The position numbers were made by a program, and so were the translations under genes. 6,746 bases of DNA from Candidatus Bipolaricaulota bacterium (GTDB taxonomy: Bacteria > Bipolaricaulota > Bipolaricaulia > UBA7950 > UBA9294). The DNA lies in assembly GCA_021129875.1 (NCBI GenBank), contig JAJOKK010000176.1, positions 1 to 6,746 on the forward strand. The letters are read 5' to 3'. Position 1 is the stretch's first letter. The number at the start of each line of letters is the position of its first letter. Below are positions 4,068 through 6,746 of the stretch, piece by piece. The notes under the pieces were generated by a model, which had not been told where the DNA came from, ran no database searches, and worked only from the letters and a program-made list of their open reading frames with translations.

Positions 4068-4970
4068 ATGAACCATTTTGATTTCCTCGGCAAAACAAAG
4101 TATTTTCTCCCTGTTTCTATTTTGCTCATTATCGTCAGTATTGTCATCTTGATCCCCCAGGTAAGGGGGCTGAATCCAGGGATTGACTTCACCGGCGGGA
4201 CCGAGTTCACGGTTGTCCTTGCGGCACCGGTCGACACGGCCACGTTACGTCGCGCCCTCGGGGAGATCCCCGCGGGAGAGACCGACCTCTCTACGAGCGT
4301 CATCCAGGAGATCGCCGGGGGAGGGAAAAAGGTGATCACCACTCAGCTTCACGTGGAGAAACACCGGGGTATCATCGATCGGATCGAGGCGGTGCTCCAC
4401 GCACAGTTCCCGGTCACCGAAATCAGTCGCCGCTCGATCGGAGAGCAGGTGAGCCGCGAGCTCATCCGGAGAGGGTGGCAGGCGATCCTTCTTGCAATTA
4501 TGGTGATCCTTGTCTATGTCTCCTGGCGTTTCCGCCTCCGCTACGCCGTCGGCGCTGTTGCCGCCGTCTTGCACGATGTCATTATTGCCTTGGGTCTCTT
4601 CGCCCTCTTCCGGGTGGAAGTGAACTTGGCGACGATCGCCGCCTTCCTGACGATCGTCGGATATTCGCTAAACGACACGATCGTCATCTTCGATCGCATT
4701 CGGGAGAACACCAAATTGAGCAGGAAAAGCTCTCCATTCAACACCATCAACCTGAGTGTGAGCCAATCGCTCTCCCGGACGCTGAACACCTCGATCACCA
4801 CGTTGATCCCGGTGATCATCCTCTTTATATTCGGAGGTGTGGTTCTACGCGGGTTCTCACTTGCTCTTCTGATTGGTGTGGTCATCGGGACATACTCCTC
4901 GATGTATATTGCCAACCCGATCCTCTACACGTGGACCGTTAAGGCTGAGCAAGCGAAACAGCGCGGATGA
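4068..4970 (+). CDS. secF: Protein translocase accessory subunit SecF
   Basis: SecF works with SecD in the inner membrane and uses the proton-motive force to help SecYEG-SecA complete protein export. The 300-residue protein has the family layout: a first membrane segment (about 12-32), the motif GIDFTGGT (38-45), an extracytoplasmic domain to about 130, then five more hydrophobic segments. The signature VGYSLNDTIVIFDRIRE (197-213) and TLNTSITTL (238-246) confirm SecF. Length is typical. The start is set by AGAGGAGG (4053-4060), 7 nt before ATG, overlapping the rpsT stop. SecD normally precedes SecF or is fused to it. Here rpsT takes that place, so secD must be elsewhere or missing. The stop overlaps the recJ start (ATGA). 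Confidence 0.95.
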   Translation: MNHFDFLGKTKYFLPVSILLIIVSIVILIPQVRGLNPGIDFTGGTEFTVVLAAPVDTATLRRALGEIPAGETDLSTSVIQEIAGGGKKVITTQLHVEKHRGIIDRIEAVLHAQFPVTEISRRSIGEQVSRELIRRGWQAILLAIMVILVYVSWRFRLRYAVGAVAAVLHDVIIALGLFALFRVEVNLATIAAFLTIVGYSLNDTIVIFDRIRENTKLSRKSSPFNTINLSVSQSLSRTLNTSITTLIPVIILFIFGGVVLRGFSLALLIGVVIGTYSSMYIANPILYTWTVKAEQAKQRG

Positions 4971-6746
4971 GATCGCTCATCCGGGAAGGAGAGAGGTGGG
5001 AGATCTCCTCCTTTCCGGAAGAAGACCTGGTGCGAGATATAGCGACATCGCTCTCTTGCTCCTCCACGTTCGCCGTTCTCCTTGCCAAACGGGGTGGGCG
5101 AAACTGGAGGAGACTGATCGATCCAGGGTTTGCCGACTTCCATTCTCCGTTCGACCTTTTAGGGATGGACAAGGGTGTCGAGCGTCTGCTCCAAGCGATC
5201 GACACGAAGGAACGTATCTTCATCCACGGCGACTTTGACGTCGACGGCCTGACCGGGGCGGCCCTTCTATATCAAGGGCTCCTTCCTCTCCTTGGCCAGG
5301 GAGCGCTCAAGGTAGAGGTGGGGGACCGCGCTCACGGCCACGGCTTATCCCAGGACTTCGTGCACCAGGTGATCGCTGAGGGGTTCTCGCTCGTCATCAC
5401 CGTCGATTGCGGAATCGCAAACAACGAGGAGATCACCCGGTTGAGCGAAGCCGGGATCGACACGATAGTCACCGATCATCATCTTCCGCCGCCGACACTC
5501 TCCCCTCATGCGCGAGCGATCATCGATCCTATGCAAGGTGGAGACACTTATCCTAATCGGTATCTTGCCGGGGTAGGTGTCGCCTACAAGTTTATCTGTG
5601 CCGTGTACGAGCGTCTAGGCCGACCCGCACCACATTCCTTCCTCGACCTGGTCGCCCTGGGGACCATCGCCGACCTAGTACCACTGACCGACGTAAGCGA
5701 TGGGGTCCTTACGGTGGAGAATCGTGCACTTGTCCGAGAGGGATTCTCCCTGCTTGCGCGAGGGGGAGGGTCTTCGCTCGGTCTACGCATACTGATGAAG
5801 CGACTATCGGTCAAGCCGAAGCAACTCACCTCCTCCGACATCGGCTATCTGATCGCCCCCAAGCTGAACGCAGCCAACCGCGCCGGGGATCCCAAAGTTG
5901 CATTCCTCCTGCTGACAACGACACTTGAACAGCGCGCCGAATACCTGATCGAAACCCTGCTTGACTACAACCGCGATCGCGAGATCGCTCAAATCGACAT
6001 GATCGCTCAAGCAGAGGAGCAGATAGAAAAAAGAGGCATCGACCCACAGGAAGACCGTATCCTCGTTCTTGCCGGCAAGTACTGGAACGAAGGGATCCTT
6101 GGACTTGCCGCCTCCACCCTTGCCGATCGGTACCGCGTTCCGACGATCATCATCTCGCAAGGGGACGCTGTGAGCCGTGCCTCCTGCCGTAGTGTAGACG
6201 GATTTGATATAGCGAAATGCCTGAACGCCCATGCCCATCTGTTTCTGCAGTACGGCGGGCACAAGATGGCCGCCGGCTTCTCCATCGCCAACGACACCCT
6301 GCCGGAGCTACAGCCCCACCTTTTGAGTTACGCAGCTCAAGCAGACACATCCACCTCCCTGTCTACATGTAACGCACAGACAGATCGGCGGGTCAGCCCT
6401 GCTCGATCGATCGATGCTCAGATTATGGCGCAGGAGATCGATATGCGGTTCATAACCAATATCCGTTCGCTCTCCCCGTACGGCCCAGGAAATCCTGATC
6501 CTTTGTTCATGCTGACGCAATGCACATTCAACTCCCTCTCCCTGGTCGGAGCACGCCGGCAGCACCTCAAAGGGAAGGTTGTGCAAAACGGATTAGCCCT
6601 GCCGTTCATCGCCTTTCGCATGGGGGAGCATATCAGCACCTTTGACCGGGCGCGTGGCGCCTCCCTTGTCTTCCGTGCACGGTTCGACGACTGGAAAGGG
6701 GCGCCCCAAGCCGAGGTCGCCGATCTGATCGAGGACCATACCGACG
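4967..6746 (+). CDS. recJ: Single-stranded-DNA 5'-3' exonuclease RecJ (3' end beyond window)
   Basis: RecJ degrades single-stranded DNA 5' to 3' in recombination and mismatch or base-excision repair, using Mn or Mg ions. The frame is open for 593 codons to the window edge. The DHH phosphoesterase motifs are present: HGDFDVDG (87-94), VDCGI (146-150), TDHH (169-172), GTIADLVPL (232-240) and LNAANR (300-305). The DHHA1 domain follows with YWNEGILGLAAS (372-383; the family usually has WHEG, so Asn replaces His) and GGHKMAAGF (430-438). The C-terminal OB-fold region starts near SPYGPGNP (503-510). The ATG overlaps the secF stop by 4 nt and no strong ribosome binding site precedes it, so translation is probably coupled to secF. 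The N-terminal WEISSFPEED also fits the family. No frameshift is visible. Confidence 0.95.
   Translation, partial: MRSLIREGERWEISSFPEEDLVRDIATSLSCSSTFAVLLAKRGGRNWRRLIDPGFADFHSPFDLLGMDKGVERLLQAIDTKERIFIHGDFDVDGLTGAALLYQGLLPLLGQGALKVEVGDRAHGHGLSQDFVHQVIAEGFSLVITVDCGIANNEEITRLSEAGIDTIVTDHHLPPPTLSPHARAIIDPMQGGDTYPNRYLAGVGVAYKFICAVYERLGRPAPHSFLDLVALGTIADLVPLTDVSDGVLTVENRALVREGFSLLARGGGSSLGLRILMKRLSVKPKQLTSSDIGYLIAPKLNAANRAGDPKVAFLLLTTTLEQRAEYLIETLLDYNRDREIAQIDMIAQAEEQIEKRGIDPQEDRILVLAGKYWNEGILGLAASTLADRYRVPTIIISQGDAVSRASCRSVDGFDIAKCLNAHAHLFLQYGGHKMAAGFSIANDTLPELQPHLLSYAAQADTSTSLSTCNAQTDRRVSPARSIDAQIMAQEIDMRFITNIRSLSPYGPGNPDPLFMLTQCTFNSLSLVGARRQHLKGKVVQNGLALPFIAFRMGEHISTFDRARGASLVFRARFDDWKGAPQAEVADLIEDHTD

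Noticed and set aside
4475..4942. Plus-strand open frame inside secF
   Set aside because: It is rich in Arg, Pro, His and Cys, as expected for an out-of-frame reading of GC-rich DNA, and the SecF frame is fully conserved here.
5804..6262. Minus-strand open frame opposite recJ
   Set aside because: It is antisense to conserved RecJ motifs, with no ribosome binding site or recognisable domain.
1..6746. CRISPR array, tRNA or rRNA gene
   Set aside because: No regularly spaced 25-40 nt repeats, no cloverleaf with a TTCRA arm and no rRNA signature sequences were seen on either strand.

Overview
The window looks like a chromosomal segment of an anaerobic or facultative bacterium with GC-rich coding sequence. 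A class III (oxygen-sensitive) ribonucleotide reductase lies divergently from a conserved housekeeping cluster. The bacterial signs are Shine-Dalgarno sites close to the AAGGAGG consensus, sigma70-like promoters, ribosomal protein S20, SecF and RecJ. The phylum cannot be read from the sequence alone.

Layout. Positions 1-71 (minus) hold the first codons of an unknown gene that leaves the window. Positions 72-702 hold no intact gene: three short direct repeats, a frame-broken transposase-like remnant, a decayed copy of a glycyl-radical tail, and two adjacent hairpins. Positions 703-966 (minus) encode a DUF2442 protein. Its upstream neighbour (923-1125) is a damaged DUF4160-type gene that contains two long perfect hairpins. 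Positions 1259-3539 (minus) carry the anaerobic ribonucleotide reductase. The large subunit gene stops before the glycyl-radical site. That site is encoded by a separate, overlapping 65-codon gene in the +1 frame with its own strong ribosome binding site. Positions 3540-3784 are the divergent regulatory region. Positions 3794-6746 (plus) form a compact operon rpsT-secF-recJ, with recJ running off the right edge.

How the parts work together. NrdD would make deoxyribonucleotides without oxygen. The small overlapping gene would supply the RVVGY glycine that must become a radical. Translational coupling would keep the two products balanced. A palindrome resembling a CRP/FNR-family operator lies between nrdD and rpsT and could link one or both to oxygen or redox state. 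The rpsT gene appears to use a rare AUU start, recalling the non-AUG start and autoregulation of rpsT in E. coli. SecF (protein export) and RecJ (single-strand 5'-3' exonuclease) are coupled through an ATGA overlap. The usual partner secD is not next to secF.

The most unusual signal is the split anaerobic reductase, reinforced by the decayed second copy of the same tail about 0.7 kb further downstream on the same strand.
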